Shown: positions 1-8,293, counted from the stretch's first letter. The stretch is 64,000 nt of DNA from Halosaccharopolyspora lacisalsi (GCF_014137975.1 NZ_JACGWZ010000001.1:1-64000); one strand, 5' to 3'. Numbers and translations are program-made. The notes: generated by a model from the letters alone, not told the origin.

Positions 1-2
1 CC

Positions 3-1148
3 CCCCGGCGCACGGGCTGCACCGAGTGCGGCGCGTGCATGACCGGGTGTCGCGTCGGGGCGAAGAACACGCTGGTGAAGAACTACCTCTACCTGGCCGA
101 GCGCAACGGTGCCGAGGTGTGGCCGATGACCACGGTCAACCGGCTGGCCCGGGGCTCCGACGGCCGGTGGCGCATCGGGACCGAGCGCACCGGTTCCAAG
201 CTCGGCAAGGGCGGGCGGGTGTTCACCGCCGACCAGGTCGTGATGGCGGCCGGGACCTGGGGGACGCAGAACCTCCTGCACCGGGCGAACGAGCGCGGCG
301 ACCTCCCGCTGCTGTCGGCGAAGCTGGGGGAGCTGACCAGGACCAACTCCGAGGCCATCACCGGCGCGCAGCGCTACCGGACCTCGCCGGATCAGGACTT
401 CTCCCGCGGTACGGCGATCACCTCGTCGTTCCACCCCGACGAGGACACCCACATCGAACCCGTGCGCTACGGCAGGGGCAGCAATGCGATGGGGTTCCTG
501 CAGACCCTGCAGACGACGGGCGCCGAGTCCACGCCGCGCTGGCGGCAGTGGCTGCGGACGGTGGTACGGCGCCCGCTGACGGCGCTGCGGCTGCTGTCGG
601 TGCGGCGCTGGAGCGAGCGCACGGTGATCCTGCTGGTGATGCAGAGCCTCGACAACTCGCTGACCACCCGGCTGCGGCGGGGTCTGTTCGGGCGTCGCGG
701 GATCACCTCGCAGCAGGGCCACGGGTCGCCGAACCCGACGTGGATCCCGGCGGGCGAGGAGGCCACCAAGCGGGTGTCCGACAAGATCGACGGGATCCCC
801 GGGGGCACCTGGGGCGAGTTGTTCGACATCCCGCTGACCGCGCACTTCATCGGTGGGTGCCCGATCGGCGAGGACGCGGGCAACGGGGTGATCGACCCCT
901 ATCACCGGGCGTACGGGCATCCCTCGCTGTCGGTCGTGGACGGTTCGGCGATCACGGCGAATCTCGGTGTGAACCCGTCGTTGACGATCACCGCCCAGGC
1001 CGAGCGCGCCTTCGCGCTGTGGCCCAACAAGGGCGAGGCCGATCCGCGCCCGGAGCAGTCCGAGGGTTACCGCCGCGTCGAGCCGGTCCCACCGAAGAAT
1101 CCCGCGGTCCCGGCCGAGGCCCCGGCCGCCCTGCACACGCCCCGGTGA
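3..1148 (+). CDS. choD: GMC-family FAD oxidoreductase, ChoD (cholesterol oxidase)-like, 5' end outside window
   Basis: This is the C-terminal 381 residues of a GMC-type flavoprotein; the reading frame is open to the left edge, so the start and the FAD-binding GxGxxG lie outside. It opens with a cysteine-rich stretch (CTECGACMTGC) followed by RVGAKNTLVKNYL, as in mycobacterial ChoD proteins. Further on are the family's GGCPIG segment, the HPSLSVVDGS segment and the terminal NLGVNPSLTITAQAERA block that closes the flavin site. The last ~35 residues are a Pro/Ala-rich tail. GMC oxidoreductases oxidise alcohols, in the ChoD group proposed to be sterols, but the substrate cannot be read from sequence. 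guaA lies 337 bp downstream on the same strand. Only this copy is complete to its stop codon; a ~109-base remnant recurs inverted near 21.8 kb. Confidence 0.8.
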   Translation, partial: PRRTGCTECGACMTGCRVGAKNTLVKNYLYLAERNGAEVWPMTTVNRLARGSDGRWRIGTERTGSKLGKGGRVFTADQVVMAAGTWGTQNLLHRANERGDLPLLSAKLGELTRTNSEAITGAQRYRTSPDQDFSRGTAITSSFHPDEDTHIEPVRYGRGSNAMGFLQTLQTTGAESTPRWRQWLRTVVRRPLTALRLLSVRRWSERTVILLVMQSLDNSLTTRLRRGLFGRRGITSQQGHGSPNPTWIPAGEEATKRVSDKIDGIPGGTWGELFDIPLTAHFIGGCPIGEDAGNGVIDPYHRAYGHPSLSVVDGSAITANLGVNPSLTITAQAERAFALWPNKGEADPRPEQSEGYRRVEPVPPKNPAVPAEAPAALHTPR

Positions 1149-1485
1149 ATGCGAGGTGCGTGGTTCGGTTCGCGTGCCGGGTCCTGTGGCGGAACCTCAG
1201 CCGGGGCCCACCCGTAACCCGGCCGCCGCCCCCATGGAGGCGCGTTGCGCCACGGTCAAACCAGCAGCTGTCCTCGCGAGGCCCGCGCCTGAGGACCCGC
1301 CGGGTCGGTCCGCGTGCTCGGTGGGAAGCGGCTAACGCCGCTTGCCCGACGTCGAGCCCAGCTTGAGTGGGTGCTCCCGTCGATTCGTAGTTCTTTGGGG
1401 CGGCATGGTGACCCGAAGGGCCTGTGGAGCCGGTCACCTGGGACAATGGCCGTGGATTCCCGTACGGCCAGGAAGGTTCGACCAC
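1149..1485. other. choD-guaA intergenic region with a hairpin
   Basis: This 337 bp stretch has no convincing gene. It contains a perfect inverted repeat at 1326-1343 (AAGCGGC, four-base loop, GCCGCTT) without a T tract, which could end choD transcription or shape the guaA leader. A likely guaA ribosome site AGGAAGG lies near 1470. The part from 1166 onward recurs in inverted form at 21.4-21.8 kb and direct at 21.9-22.2 kb (hairpin at 22055-22072). Confidence 0.5.
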
Positions 1486-3093
1486 GTGTCCGGCACCCCA
1501 AGCAGCAGCCGCGCTCCGCAGACCCACACCGGCGAGGGGCCGGTTCTGGTGGTCGACTACGGCGCCCAGTACGCCCAGCTGATCGCTCGGCGGGTGCGTG
1601 AGACGCAGATCTACTCCGAGGTCGTGCCGCACGACACGCCGGTCGACGAGATCGTGCGTCGCGACCCGGCCGCGGTCGTGCTCTCCGGCGGTCCGGCCAG
1701 CGTCTACGCCGAGGACGCGCCGCGCGTCGACGGGCGGTTGTTCGACACCGGCATCCCGGTGTTCGGGATCTGCTACGGCTTCCAGGCGATGACCTCGGCC
1801 CTCGGCGGCACCGTCGAGCACACCGGCGTCAGCGAGTACGGGCGCACCGACCTGTCGATCACCGGGCAGGGCGGTGCGCTGCACGAGGACCTGCCCGGCC
1901 ACCACCCGGTGTGGATGAGTCACGGCGACTCCGTGAGCAAGGCACCCGAGGGCTTCACGGTCACGGCGGGCAGCAGGGACACCCCGGTCGCCGCGTTCGA
2001 GGCTCCGGAGCGCGGGCTCGCCGGAGTGCAGTACCACCCGGAGGTGGCCCACTCGCCGCACGGTCAGGAGGTGTTGCGGCGGTTCCTGCACGACATCGCG
2101 GGCATCCGTCCGCGTTGGACCACCTCCTCGATCGTGGAGGACACGGTGGCCGCGATTCGTGAGCAGGTCGGTGACCGACGTGCGATCTGCGCGCTGTCCG
2201 GGGGAGTGGATTCGGCGGTGGCCGCCGCGCTGGTTCAGCGCGCCATCGGCGATCAGTTGACCTGCGTGTTCGTTGATCACGGTCTGCTACGTGCGGGCGA
2301 GCGGGCCCAGGTGGAGCGCGACTTCGTCGCGGCGACCGGAGTGCGGTTGGTCGTCGTCGACGCGGTCGATCGGTTCCTCGGCGAGCTGGCCGGGGTCGCC
2401 GACCCGGAGGAGAAGCGCAAGATCGTCGGGCGCGAGTTCATCCGCACCTTCGAACAGGCGGCCAGGGACTCGCAGGCCGAGGCCGGTGAGGCGGGCGAGC
2501 AGGTCGACTTCCTCGTGCAGGGAACGCTCTACCCCGACGTCGTGGAGTCCGGCGGCGGCTCCGGGGCCTCCACCATCAAGAGTCACCACAACGTCGGCGG
2601 CCTGCCCGAGGACCTGCAGTTCGGGCTCGTCGAGCCGCTGCGCGCGCTGTTCAAGGACGAGGTGCGCCGGGTCGGTCTGGAGCTCGGTCTGCCCGAGACG
2701 ATCGTGCACCGCCAGCCGTTCCCCGGCCCCGGACTGGCCATCCGCATCATCGGCGAGGTCACCGCGCAGCGGCTGGAGACCCTGCGCGCGGCCGATTCCA
2801 TCGCCCGCGAGGAGCTCACCGCCGCCGGGCTCGACCGCGACATCTGGCAGTGCCCGGTGGTGCTGCTGGCCGACGTGCAGTCGGTCGGAGTGCAGGGTGA
2901 CGGGCGCACCTACGGTCATCCGGTGGTGCTGCGGCCGGTTTCCAGCGAGGACGCCATGACCGCGGACTGGACGCGGTTGCCCTACGAGGTGCTGGAACGG
3001 GTCTCCACGCGCATCACCAACGAGGTGCCCGAGATCAACCGGGTGACCGTCGACGTCACGTCCAAGCCCCCGGGCACCATCGAGTGGGAGTGA
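1486..3093 (+). CDS. guaA: GMP synthase (glutamine-hydrolysing), unit A
   Basis: GuaA converts XMP, ATP and glutamine to GMP in the cytoplasm, the last step of guanine nucleotide synthesis. The class I glutamine amidotransferase domain (about residues 20-205) has the nucleophile in GICYGFQAM (Cys96) and the other two triad residues in QYHPEV (His184, Glu186). The ATP pyrophosphatase domain follows with the P-loop SGGVDS (238-243). The C-terminal dimerisation domain ends in the typical [11 protein letters not shown]. The GTG at 1486 was chosen because AGGAAGG lies about nine bases upstream and it gives 535 residues, close to the family norm; the frame is open further upstream but that part has no GuaA similarity. 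It converges on the vapBC pair 27 bp downstream. The gene appears again at 19842-21449 and 22215-23822. Confidence 0.96.
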   Translation: MSGTPSSSRAPQTHTGEGPVLVVDYGAQYAQLIARRVRETQIYSEVVPHDTPVDEIVRRDPAAVVLSGGPASVYAEDAPRVDGRLFDTGIPVFGICYGFQAMTSALGGTVEHTGVSEYGRTDLSITGQGGALHEDLPGHHPVWMSHGDSVSKAPEGFTVTAGSRDTPVAAFEAPERGLAGVQYHPEVAHSPHGQEVLRRFLHDIAGIRPRWTTSSIVEDTVAAIREQVGDRRAICALSGGVDSAVAAALVQRAIGDQLTCVFVDHGLLRAGERAQVERDFVAATGVRLVVVDAVDRFLGELAGVADPEEKRKIVGREFIRTFEQAARDSQAEAGEAGEQVDFLVQGTLYPDVVESGGGSGASTIKSHHNVGGLPEDLQFGLVEPLRALFKDEVRRVGLELGLPETIVHRQPFPGPGLAIRIIGEVTAQRLETLRAADSIAREELTAAGLDRDIWQCPVVLLADVQSVGVQGDGRTYGHPVVLRPVSSEDAMTADWTRLPYEVLERVSTRITNEVPEINRVTVDVTSKPPGTIEWE

Positions 3094-3120
3094 CCGGCCG
3101 GGGGTGACCCGGTCGGCGGT

Positions 3121-3555
3121 TCACGATTCTGCCGGGGTGCGCCACCGCAGGTCGGGGAAGCGTCCGGAGCCCCTGTCGAAACTGATCACTTCCCCACCGT
3201 GTTCCTGTGCCAGGGCCGCCAGTGCGGCGCCGGGCATGAGGCTGCCGGTGGCTTCGCCTGCTTCGCACACCGCGTACAGGTGGTCGAGGTGCTCCTGCGA
3301 TACCGCGTCCGCGGTGATGTCTCCCGGTCGGGCGCGTACGGCGCTGGTGAAGCGTGTCGCCTCGTCGAGCGGAGTGGGGACGGCGGAGATGCGCGTGTCC
3401 GTGGTCAACCGCAAGAACGACCACCACACCGACCACGGCACCGTGAAATGCTCTTTGCGTGACCACAGTTCGTTGAGCCAATGTCGAGCTGTCTCGTGAT
3501 CGGGGTGATCCTGTCGGTGTCCTGGCAGGACCACGTTGACGTCCAGAACCTTCAC
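3121..3555 (-). CDS. vapC: VapC-type PIN-domain toxin, unit A
   Basis: This 144-residue protein fits a type II toxin ribonuclease of the PIN family. It begins MKVLDVNVVL, with the acidic residue (Asp5) of the metal site early in strand 1, and ends with the family-like sequence VISFDRGSGRFPDLRW carrying a late conserved Asp. VapC toxins typically cleave tRNA or rRNA when freed from the antitoxin. It starts with GTG at 3555, overlapping the stop of the upstream antitoxin gene by four bases (GTGA), so the two are probably translationally coupled. It converges on guaA with only 27 bp between the stops. The target RNA cannot be predicted. Confidence 0.82.
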   Translation of the reverse strand: MKVLDVNVVLPGHRQDHPDHETARHWLNELWSRKEHFTVPWSVWWSFLRLTTDTRISAVPTPLDEATRFTSAVRARPGDITADAVSQEHLDHLYAVCEAGEATGSLMPGAALAALAQEHGGEVISFDRGSGRFPDLRWRTPAES

Positions 3556-3818
3556 CGGGAGCCCCCTCCGGGCCGCGTGGCGTCCTCATCGGTGAACAGT
3601 GCGGCGATGTCGCGCCCGGACCGCAGGTTGATCGTCGCGGGAGGTGGCGTGCCTCCGTCGAAGACGGGTACTTTCGGTGGCTCCGGTTGTTCGGACGAAC
3701 TCATCAGTTCCCGACGCAGGCTTGCTTCGACGAACTGGCCCGGAGTCTGACCGCACTGCCGCGCGCGGTGCTTGGCACGCTCGAGTAGTCGTTCGTCGAT
3801 CGACATTGTGGTGCGCAC
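3552..3818 (-). CDS. vapB: VapB-type antitoxin, ribbon-helix-helix-like, unit A
   Basis: This small protein (88 residues) precedes and overlaps the PIN toxin gene. The N-terminus VRTTMSIDERLLERAKHRAR has the strand-helix pattern of ribbon-helix-helix antitoxins, which bind their own promoter and neutralise the toxin with the C-terminal tail. The GTG at 3818 was preferred over ATG codons further upstream because homologous antitoxins start with M-R-T-T and a GGA lies about ten bases before it. The C-terminal half (proline-rich, then LRSGRDIAALFTDED) is the likely toxin-wrapping part. Its promoter must lie in the 184 bp shared with the divergent second toxin-antitoxin pair. Confidence 0.78.
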   Translation of the reverse strand: MRTTMSIDERLLERAKHRARQCGQTPGQFVEASLRRELMSSSEQPEPPKVPVFDGGTPPPATINLRSGRDIAALFTDEDATRPGGGSR

Positions 3819-3897
3819 AGCATCAGTCCAGCGCATCAAGAGCATCAACCCCGCGTCTTTTTTTGATTACTGCGTGGATTGACCCTTCCGCGTCCAG

Positions 3898-3975
3898 CGA
3901 GGTGCCCGAGATCAATCGGGTGGCCGTCGACGTCACGTCCGAGCCCCGGGGGTGCCATCGAGCGGGAGGGGCCGG
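3898..3975 (+). repeat. Degenerate direct copy of the guaA 3' end
   Basis: This stretch matches the last ~78 bases of guaA (3021-3098) in the same orientation with a handful of substitutions and one length change; the best part is GAGGTGCCCGAGATCAA followed by GTCGACGTCACGTCC. Translated, it reads [16 protein letters not shown], a decayed GuaA C-terminus. The vapBC pair lies exactly between the intact and the decayed copies. The 3' end of guaA is a known integration target for genomic islands in other bacteria, so this may be an old attachment-site duplication. No integrase remains. It recurs at 18960-19037 and 24627-24704. Confidence 0.8.
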
Positions 3976-3976
3976 T

Positions 3977-3996
3977 AATCTGAAATCTGATACCGT
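3977..3996 (+). promoter_or_regulatory. Heptamer direct repeat and -10 box of the Phd/PIN operon
   Basis: AATCTGA occurs twice back to back (3977-3990), directly followed by TACCGT (3991-3996), a TANNNT -10 box that ends six bases before the antitoxin ATG. The mRNA would therefore be leaderless, and the tandem heptamer is a good candidate operator for antitoxin autoregulation. Copies are at 18939-18958 (inverted) and 24706-24725. Confidence 0.45.
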
Positions 3997-4002
3997 TGTC
4001 CC

Positions 4003-4275
4003 ATGAGGCTGATGACGGCGACGGAGGCGTCGCGGGGGTTCTCCTCCGTGCTCGATGAGGCCGAGCACGGAGAAACCATCGTGATTACCCGGGACGGGCG
4101 ACGTGTCGCGGAAATCCGGCCGGCCAGTACGGGCAATGCTGACGCGTTGCGGGCGTTCGCTCGTGACTGGGGAGCTGAGCACGGCAGCGATCCCGAAGGC
4201 GCTCGTGCCGCGCCGGCGGAGTTGGACGCTCTCGACGATGTACTCACGGATGACTCGGACCGATGGAACGAGTAA
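4003..4275 (+). CDS. Phd/YefM-family antitoxin, unit A
   Basis: The 90-residue protein begins MRLMTATEASRGFSSVLDEA and continues GETIVITRDGRRVAEIRP, the classic Phd/YefM fold that binds operator DNA as a dimer. The acidic C-terminal third (ELDALDDVLTDDSDRWNE) would wrap the toxin. It overlaps the following PIN toxin gene by 13 bases in a different frame, so the pair is one operon. Unlike the neighbouring vapB it is Phd-like, so the two adjacent modules are not simple duplicates of each other. Confidence 0.85.
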   Translation: MRLMTATEASRGFSSVLDEAEHGETIVITRDGRRVAEIRPASTGNADALRAFARDWGAEHGSDPEGARAAPAELDALDDVLTDDSDRWNE

Positions 4276-4664
4276 TCCTGGATACCGGTGTGCTCATCGT
4301 GGGGGAAGGGGATCACGGACGTTTCGAGACGCTGCTCGATGGCATCGAGGACGTCGCGATCGCGGGGGTCACTGTCGCGGAGTTCCTGACCGGGGTGCTG
4401 CGTGCCGACACCTCACACCGAGCCGCGCTGAGGAAGCGATGGTTACGCGGGATCGTGGAGCGTGCTCCGGTTCTGGAATACGGATATACGACGGGTGAGG
4501 CACATGCTCATCTGTTGGACCACGTGCGTGTCGCCGGTAGACCACGTGGCCGTCATGACCTGATTATCGCCGCACACGCACGTGAGACGGGGCGAGGTGT
4601 GCTCACCACCGACAGGAAGGGCCGTTTCGGTGATCTGCCCGGTGTGATCGAAGTGGAGCGCTGA
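4263..4664 (+). CDS. PIN-domain toxin partner of the Phd antitoxin, unit A
   Basis: This 133-residue PIN-domain RNase toxin starts MERVILDTGVLIVGE, giving the first conserved Asp, has the middle acidic residue in GVTVAEFLTG, and ends with GRHDLIIAAHARETGRGVLTTDRKGRFGDLPGV, which supplies the two C-terminal acidic metal ligands. All four positions expected for Mg-dependent cleavage appear present, so the toxin looks intact. It starts inside the antitoxin gene and is followed by the convergent small membrane-protein gene 26 bp away. Confidence 0.85.
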   Translation: MERVILDTGVLIVGEGDHGRFETLLDGIEDVAIAGVTVAEFLTGVLRADTSHRAALRKRWLRGIVERAPVLEYGYTTGEAHAHLLDHVRVAGRPRGRHDLIIAAHARETGRGVLTTDRKGRFGDLPGVIEVER

Positions 4665-4690
4665 ACGGCTCTCCGACCCGTCCGACCTCT

Positions 4691-4903
4691 TCATCGGTCG
4701 CGACGGCGCAGCGACGCGGCGAGCACGAGGACGCCGCAGCCGAGCATGCCGATCGCCAGCACCCACTGCAGGCTCCACGGCACTCCGACCAGCACGTAGA
4801 GCGTGACGAGCAGGGCCAGCACGCCCGCGGTCAGGGTGATCGGGTCCGGCCCCGCGCGCCGATTGGTCGAGGTCTCTCGGGCAGCGGGAGTCTGATCAGT
4901 CAC
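4691..4903 (-). CDS. Small two-helix membrane protein, unit A
   Basis: The 70-residue product starts with GTG at 4903 (VTDQTPAARETS), has a short polar N-terminus and then two hydrophobic segments, LTAGVLALLVTLYVLVGV and WVLAIGMLGCGVLVLAASL, before a basic RRRDR end. It overlaps the end of the upstream PspC/LiaF-like gene by eight bases, so it belongs to that operon. No family is recognised; the context suggests an accessory of the envelope-stress system. Confidence 0.7.
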   Translation of the reverse strand: MTDQTPAARETSTNRRAGPDPITLTAGVLALLVTLYVLVGVPWSLQWVLAIGMLGCGVLVLAASLRRRDR

Positions 4904-6113
4904 GGAGAACCTCCACATTGCCGGTGCCCGCGTGGAGATCGAGCACGAGTTGTCCTCCGCCGCGGCCGTCGGCACCTTCGTCGAAGGCCGCGGCGCTGAC
5001 GCCGTCGCCCTGGCGCTCCTGCCCCAGGCAGTTCACGTTCCCCATGTCGGCGGAGCACTTCGCTCGGACGTCCACGTTCGGGGGCAGGTGGACGCTGATG
5101 TTTCCCGCACCGACGTCGCCGCCGGTGGTGATCGTGCGCCCCTCGGGGAAGCGCAGGTCGTCGAGATGCAGTTCGATGTTGCCCACCGATTTTCGGTAAC
5201 TGTCCCGGAGTCCGGCGACATCTGCCGGGCGCACCTGCTGGTCACCGACCCCGTACCAGGTGTCCGTGGGCAGCGCGTTGAACGCCAGGGCCAGCACGGC
5301 CATCGGGACGGCCAGCACGATCAGACCACGGCCACCGCGCAGGAACGCTCCCGCGAGCATGCCGATGCCGAGCACTCCCAGTCCCGTGGCCGTGGTGATC
5401 ACGGGAGGCAGGCTGAAGGCGGTCCCGAAGCCGAGGGCCAGCAGCGTGACCGCCAGGGTCACGAGCGTGACCGAGTGCCGGCGCGGGCGGGACGGTGCGG
5501 GATCGGGAGGGGAGTCATCGGGTTCGGGCAGGTCCCAGGCGAAGGAGGCTGTGCCGAGCGGATCCCAGGAAGGGGGTTCCTGCCGGTCGGGTTCGGTGGT
5601 CTCGGTGGATCCGGACCGCACCGTGGGATACACCCAGGTGTTGTTCGCCCCCTCGACCGTGGGTCCGGCCGTGGGTCCGGCCGTGGGTCCGGCCGATGAT
5701 TCGGAGGGCGGTTCGGTCGCGGATTCGGCCGGCTCGTGATCCCCGTAGTTGCGGTGCAGCAGATACAGCGCCAGTCCACCGAGAACGAGCCCGACCAGCC
5801 CGGGTACGTCGCTGACGACGTACGAGCACGGAATCAGCAGCAGCGCGAGCAGCACGATCGTCGACGTGGACGTCGACGATCCCTCTTTCGGCAGCAGCAG
5901 CCATCCCAGCAGGTACAGCAGGATCCCCGCGCCGCCGTAGAAGGTCGTCACGACGAAGGCGACCCGCACCAGCACGGGATCGATGCCGTACCGGTGCCCG
6001 ATGGCGGCCGAGACCCCGCCGAGCTTGCCGCCCCGACTCGGGCGCACCGGCCTGCTCGCCCAGAAATCTCGCAGCGTGTCCTCGACACCGGGTTTCGTCC
6101 CTGGCCTACTCAT
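4896..6113 (-). CDS. PspC-domain membrane protein with LiaF-like C-terminal domain, unit A
   Basis: The 405-residue protein starts MSRPGTKPG at 6113. Residues ~15-75 are a PspC domain (GGKLGGVSAAIGHRYGID, then a hydrophobic helix ending LLPKEG). More membrane helices follow, a linker with the repeat GPTAGPTAGPT (three copies of a 12-base unit), a second cluster of membrane helices, and a C-terminal beta-rich domain with repeated G-N-I/V motifs (VGNIELHLDDLRF, GAGNISVHLPPNVD, GTGNVEV) as in LiaF/DUF4097 proteins. LiaF-type proteins hold a sensor kinase inactive until the cell wall is disturbed. The gene is divergent from a PspC-containing sensor kinase followed by a NarL-type regulator, so a LiaFSR-like three-component envelope-stress system is inferred. 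Confidence 0.85.
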   Translation of the reverse strand: MSRPGTKPGVEDTLRDFWASRPVRPSRGGKLGGVSAAIGHRYGIDPVLVRVAFVVTTFYGGAGILLYLLGWLLLPKEGSSTSTSTIVLLALLLIPCSYVVSDVPGLVGLVLGGLALYLLHRNYGDHEPAESATEPPSESSAGPTAGPTAGPTVEGANNTWVYPTVRSGSTETTEPDRQEPPSWDPLGTASFAWDLPEPDDSPPDPAPSRPRRHSVTLVTLAVTLLALGFGTAFSLPPVITTATGLGVLGIGMLAGAFLRGGRGLIVLAVPMAVLALAFNALPTDTWYGVGDQQVRPADVAGLRDSYRKSVGNIELHLDDLRFPEGRTITTGGDVGAGNISVHLPPNVDVRAKCSADMGNVNCLGQERQGDGVSAAAFDEGADGRGGGQLVLDLHAGTGNVEVLRD

Positions 6114-6181
6114 GTCACCCACTGTCCGAGGCCGCGTCCCTCCGGACATCGGGGGCCGCCCCTGAGACGACCTGTAAACAT

Positions 6182-6222
6182 CACCCCCGTGCCCGGGGGT
6201 GTTCCCCGATGTTCCCGGGCAC
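6182..6222. promoter_or_regulatory. Overlapping inverted repeats in the divergent LiaF-like/kinase promoter region
   Basis: CACCCCCG (6182-6189) pairs with CGGGGGTG (6194-6201), and GTGCCCGGG (6189-6197) pairs with CCCGGGCAC (6214-6222). The two pairings share bases and exclude each other. They lie in the 117 bp between divergent genes of one stress system, so operator or leader function is plausible. Copies are at 16713-16753 and 26911-26951. Confidence 0.4.
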
Positions 6223-6230
6223 ACGAGCGT

Positions 6231-7586
6231 GTGACCATCGACAGCGTGCACCCCCGGCTGAAGAGCAAGGTGAGGCGGACGGACCCGCGGCAGCGCCCGT
6301 CCGCGACCGTGCCGTACCGGCGTCCGGGATCGAGGCGGCGAGTCGCGCGCGGGGAGGGCCTGCCGGAGTCCGGCAGGCTCCGCAGGAGGCGCTCCGGGCG
6401 TGTGCTGGCGGGGGTTTCGGGAGGTGTGGCCGAGCACCTGGGCGCTTCCGTGTTCTGGGTGCGTGCGGTGTTCGTCGTGCTGGCCGCCCTCGGTGGGTCC
6501 GGGATCCTCGCCTACGGACTGCTGTGGATGTTCGTGCCGCAGAGCTCGGGGAACGAGCCGGAGCCGACGCCGAAGGAACGCCAGCAGGGTTTCGGGATGC
6601 TCGTGCTGGGCGTCGGCCTGGCGGTGACGATCACGTCGGTGGGGACCGGCGCGGTCTGGTTCGTCGGTCCGCTCGGCGTGGTGCTGGTCGGCGCGGCCGT
6701 GGTGTGGCGGGAGGCCGACGAGTCCCAGCGCGGGCGGTGGCGGCAGGGTGCTCGTATCGGCGTGGCCGAGGTGATGGTCGGGGGCGGTGGTCGCGCCGCC
6801 GTCCTCCGCATCGTCATCGGTGTCGGGCTCGCGGTGGTGGGCCTGGGGCTGTTCCTCGGCGGCAACGCCACCCTCGACGAGATGCGCTTCGCGCTGCTGG
6901 CCGTGTTGACCACGCTGGTCGGCGTCGCCGTCCTGACGGTGCCGTGGTGGGTGCGGCTGGTGCGGGATCTCAACGTCGAGCGCGCCGGCCGGATCCGGTC
7001 CCAGGAACGCGCCGAGATCGCCTCCCACCTGCACGACTCGGTGCTGCAGACGCTGGCGCTGATCCAGAAGCAGTCGGGGGACTCGCGCGAGGTGTGGCGG
7101 TTGGCCCGCGGCCAGGAGCGCGAGCTGCGGCACTGGCTGTACGGGTCGCAGGGGCACGGTCGCAGCGACGACGAGCGGGGAGACGGTGCCGCGACGTCGA
7201 GCCGGACGCTGTCGGAGGAGCTCGGCCGGGTCTGCGGTGAGGTCGAGGACACCTTCGCCATCACCGCCCAGCACGTCGTGGTCTCCGACTGCGACGTCGA
7301 CGAACCGATCGCCGCGATGCTGGCCGCGGCCAGGGAGGCGCTGGTCAACGCCGCCAAGCACGCCGGGGTCGACGAGGTCAGCGTCTACGGGGAGGTCACC
7401 GACGACGCCGTCGAGGTGTTCGTGCGGGACCGGGGCGCCGGGTTCGATCCGGAACGGGTCGCCGTCGATCGGCACGGACTGGCCGACTCGATTCGGGGCA
7501 GGATGGAACGTAACGGTGGCAGTGCCAGGGTGCGGACCGCACCCGGCGCGGGGACCGAGATCCAGTTGGCTGTTCCCCGGCACTAG
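6231..7586 (+). CDS. PspC-domain sensor histidine kinase (HisKA_3/NarX-like), unit A
   Basis: The product (about 451 residues) has a basic N-terminus, a PspC domain (RRRRSGRVLAGVSGGVAEHL and a helix ending LLWMFVPQ), further membrane helices, then a cytoplasmic kinase core. The phosphoacceptor lies in SHLHDSVLQTLALIQKQ (His268 counted from GTG 6231), the HisKA_3 signature; the ATPase domain has the N-box AAREALVNAAKHAG and the G1 box VRDRGAGFD. The start is uncertain between GTG 6231 and GTG 6246. The downstream NarL-type regulator begins 26 bp after the stop with a strong GGAGG, so the two form an operon. The trigger is probably cell-envelope damage, inferred from the PspC domain and the divergent LiaF-like gene. 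Confidence 0.9.
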   Translation: MTIDSVHPRLKSKVRRTDPRQRPSATVPYRRPGSRRRVARGEGLPESGRLRRRRSGRVLAGVSGGVAEHLGASVFWVRAVFVVLAALGGSGILAYGLLWMFVPQSSGNEPEPTPKERQQGFGMLVLGVGLAVTITSVGTGAVWFVGPLGVVLVGAAVVWREADESQRGRWRQGARIGVAEVMVGGGGRAAVLRIVIGVGLAVVGLGLFLGGNATLDEMRFALLAVLTTLVGVAVLTVPWWVRLVRDLNVERAGRIRSQERAEIASHLHDSVLQTLALIQKQSGDSREVWRLARGQERELRHWLYGSQGHGRSDDERGDGAATSSRTLSEELGRVCGEVEDTFAITAQHVVVSDCDVDEPIAAMLAAAREALVNAAKHAGVDEVSVYGEVTDDAVEVFVRDRGAGFDPERVAVDRHGLADSIRGRMERNGGSARVRTAPGAGTEIQLAVPRH

Positions 7587-7612
7587 GTCGGGGACGACGA
7601 AGGAGGCGTGCG

Positions 7613-8293
7613 GTGACGAGTACGAACGACGAGGGCGGACCCCGGCCGGTCCGCGTGTACCTGGTCGACGACCACGCCTTGTTCCGCACGGGGGTGCGCG
7701 CGGAGCTGGCCGGAGCCGACGACAGGGTCGAGGTGATCGGCGAGGCAGGGTCGGTGGCCGAGGCGGTGGCCGGGATCGGCCACTTCGCCCCCGATGTCGT
7801 GTTGCTGGACGTGCACATGCCCGACGGCGGTGGCGCGGAGGTGCTGCGCCGGGTGCGCGAGAGCCACCCCGACGTGGTGTTCCTGGCGTTGTCGGTCTCC
7901 GACGCCGCCGAGGACGTCATCACGGTCATTCGTGGCGGTGCGCGCGGGTACGTGACGAAGACGATCTCCGGGCACGAGCTCGCGGAGGCGATTCTGCGGG
8001 TCGCCGGTGGGGACCCGGTGTTCTCCCCGCGGCTGGCCGGGTTCGTGCTCGACGCTTTCTCCCGGGGCACGAGCGCGGAGTCGGTCGGCGATCCCGAACT
8101 CGACCTGCTCACCCCTCGCGAGCGTGACGTGCTGCGGCTGCTCGCCAGGGGCTACGCCTACAAGGAGATCGCCTCCGAGCTGTTCATCTCGGTCAAGACG
8201 GTCGAGACCCACGTTTCCAGCGTGCTGCGCAAGACCCAGCTGTCCAACCGCTACGAGCTGTCCCGCTGGGCCACCGACCGCCGCCTGGTGTGA
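7613..8293 (+). CDS. NarL/LuxR-type response regulator, unit A
   Basis: The 226-residue regulator starts with GTG at 7613 after GAAGGAGG. The receiver domain has the acidic pair Asp19-Asp20 (YLVDDHALF), the phosphorylated Asp66 (LLDVHMPDG) and the conserved Lys in VTKTIS. The C-terminal LuxR helix-turn-helix is TPRERDVLRLLARGYAYKEI followed by SVKTVETHVSSVL. It is the cognate partner of the upstream PspC-domain kinase. The 3' end overlaps by about 40 bases the end of a convergent, frameshifted membrane-protein gene. Confidence 0.95.
   Translation: MTSTNDEGGPRPVRVYLVDDHALFRTGVRAELAGADDRVEVIGEAGSVAEAVAGIGHFAPDVVLLDVHMPDGGGAEVLRRVRESHPDVVFLALSVSDAAEDVITVIRGGARGYVTKTISGHELAEAILRVAGGDPVFSPRLAGFVLDAFSRGTSAESVGDPELDLLTPRERDVLRLLARGYAYKEIASELFISVKTVETHVSSVLRKTQLSNRYELSRWATDRRLV

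Noticed and set aside
1149..1485. Purine riboswitch upstream of guaA
   Set aside because: Only one simple hairpin is visible and no conserved purine or other riboswitch core could be found.
3858..3867. T-run near 3860 as an intrinsic terminator
   Set aside because: No GC-rich hairpin precedes it in either direction.
6114..7583. Upstream extension of the PspC/LiaF-like frame opposite the kinase
   Set aside because: The added ~490 codons are the antisense of the kinase gene and have no family similarity; ATG 6113 gives a normal PspC start.
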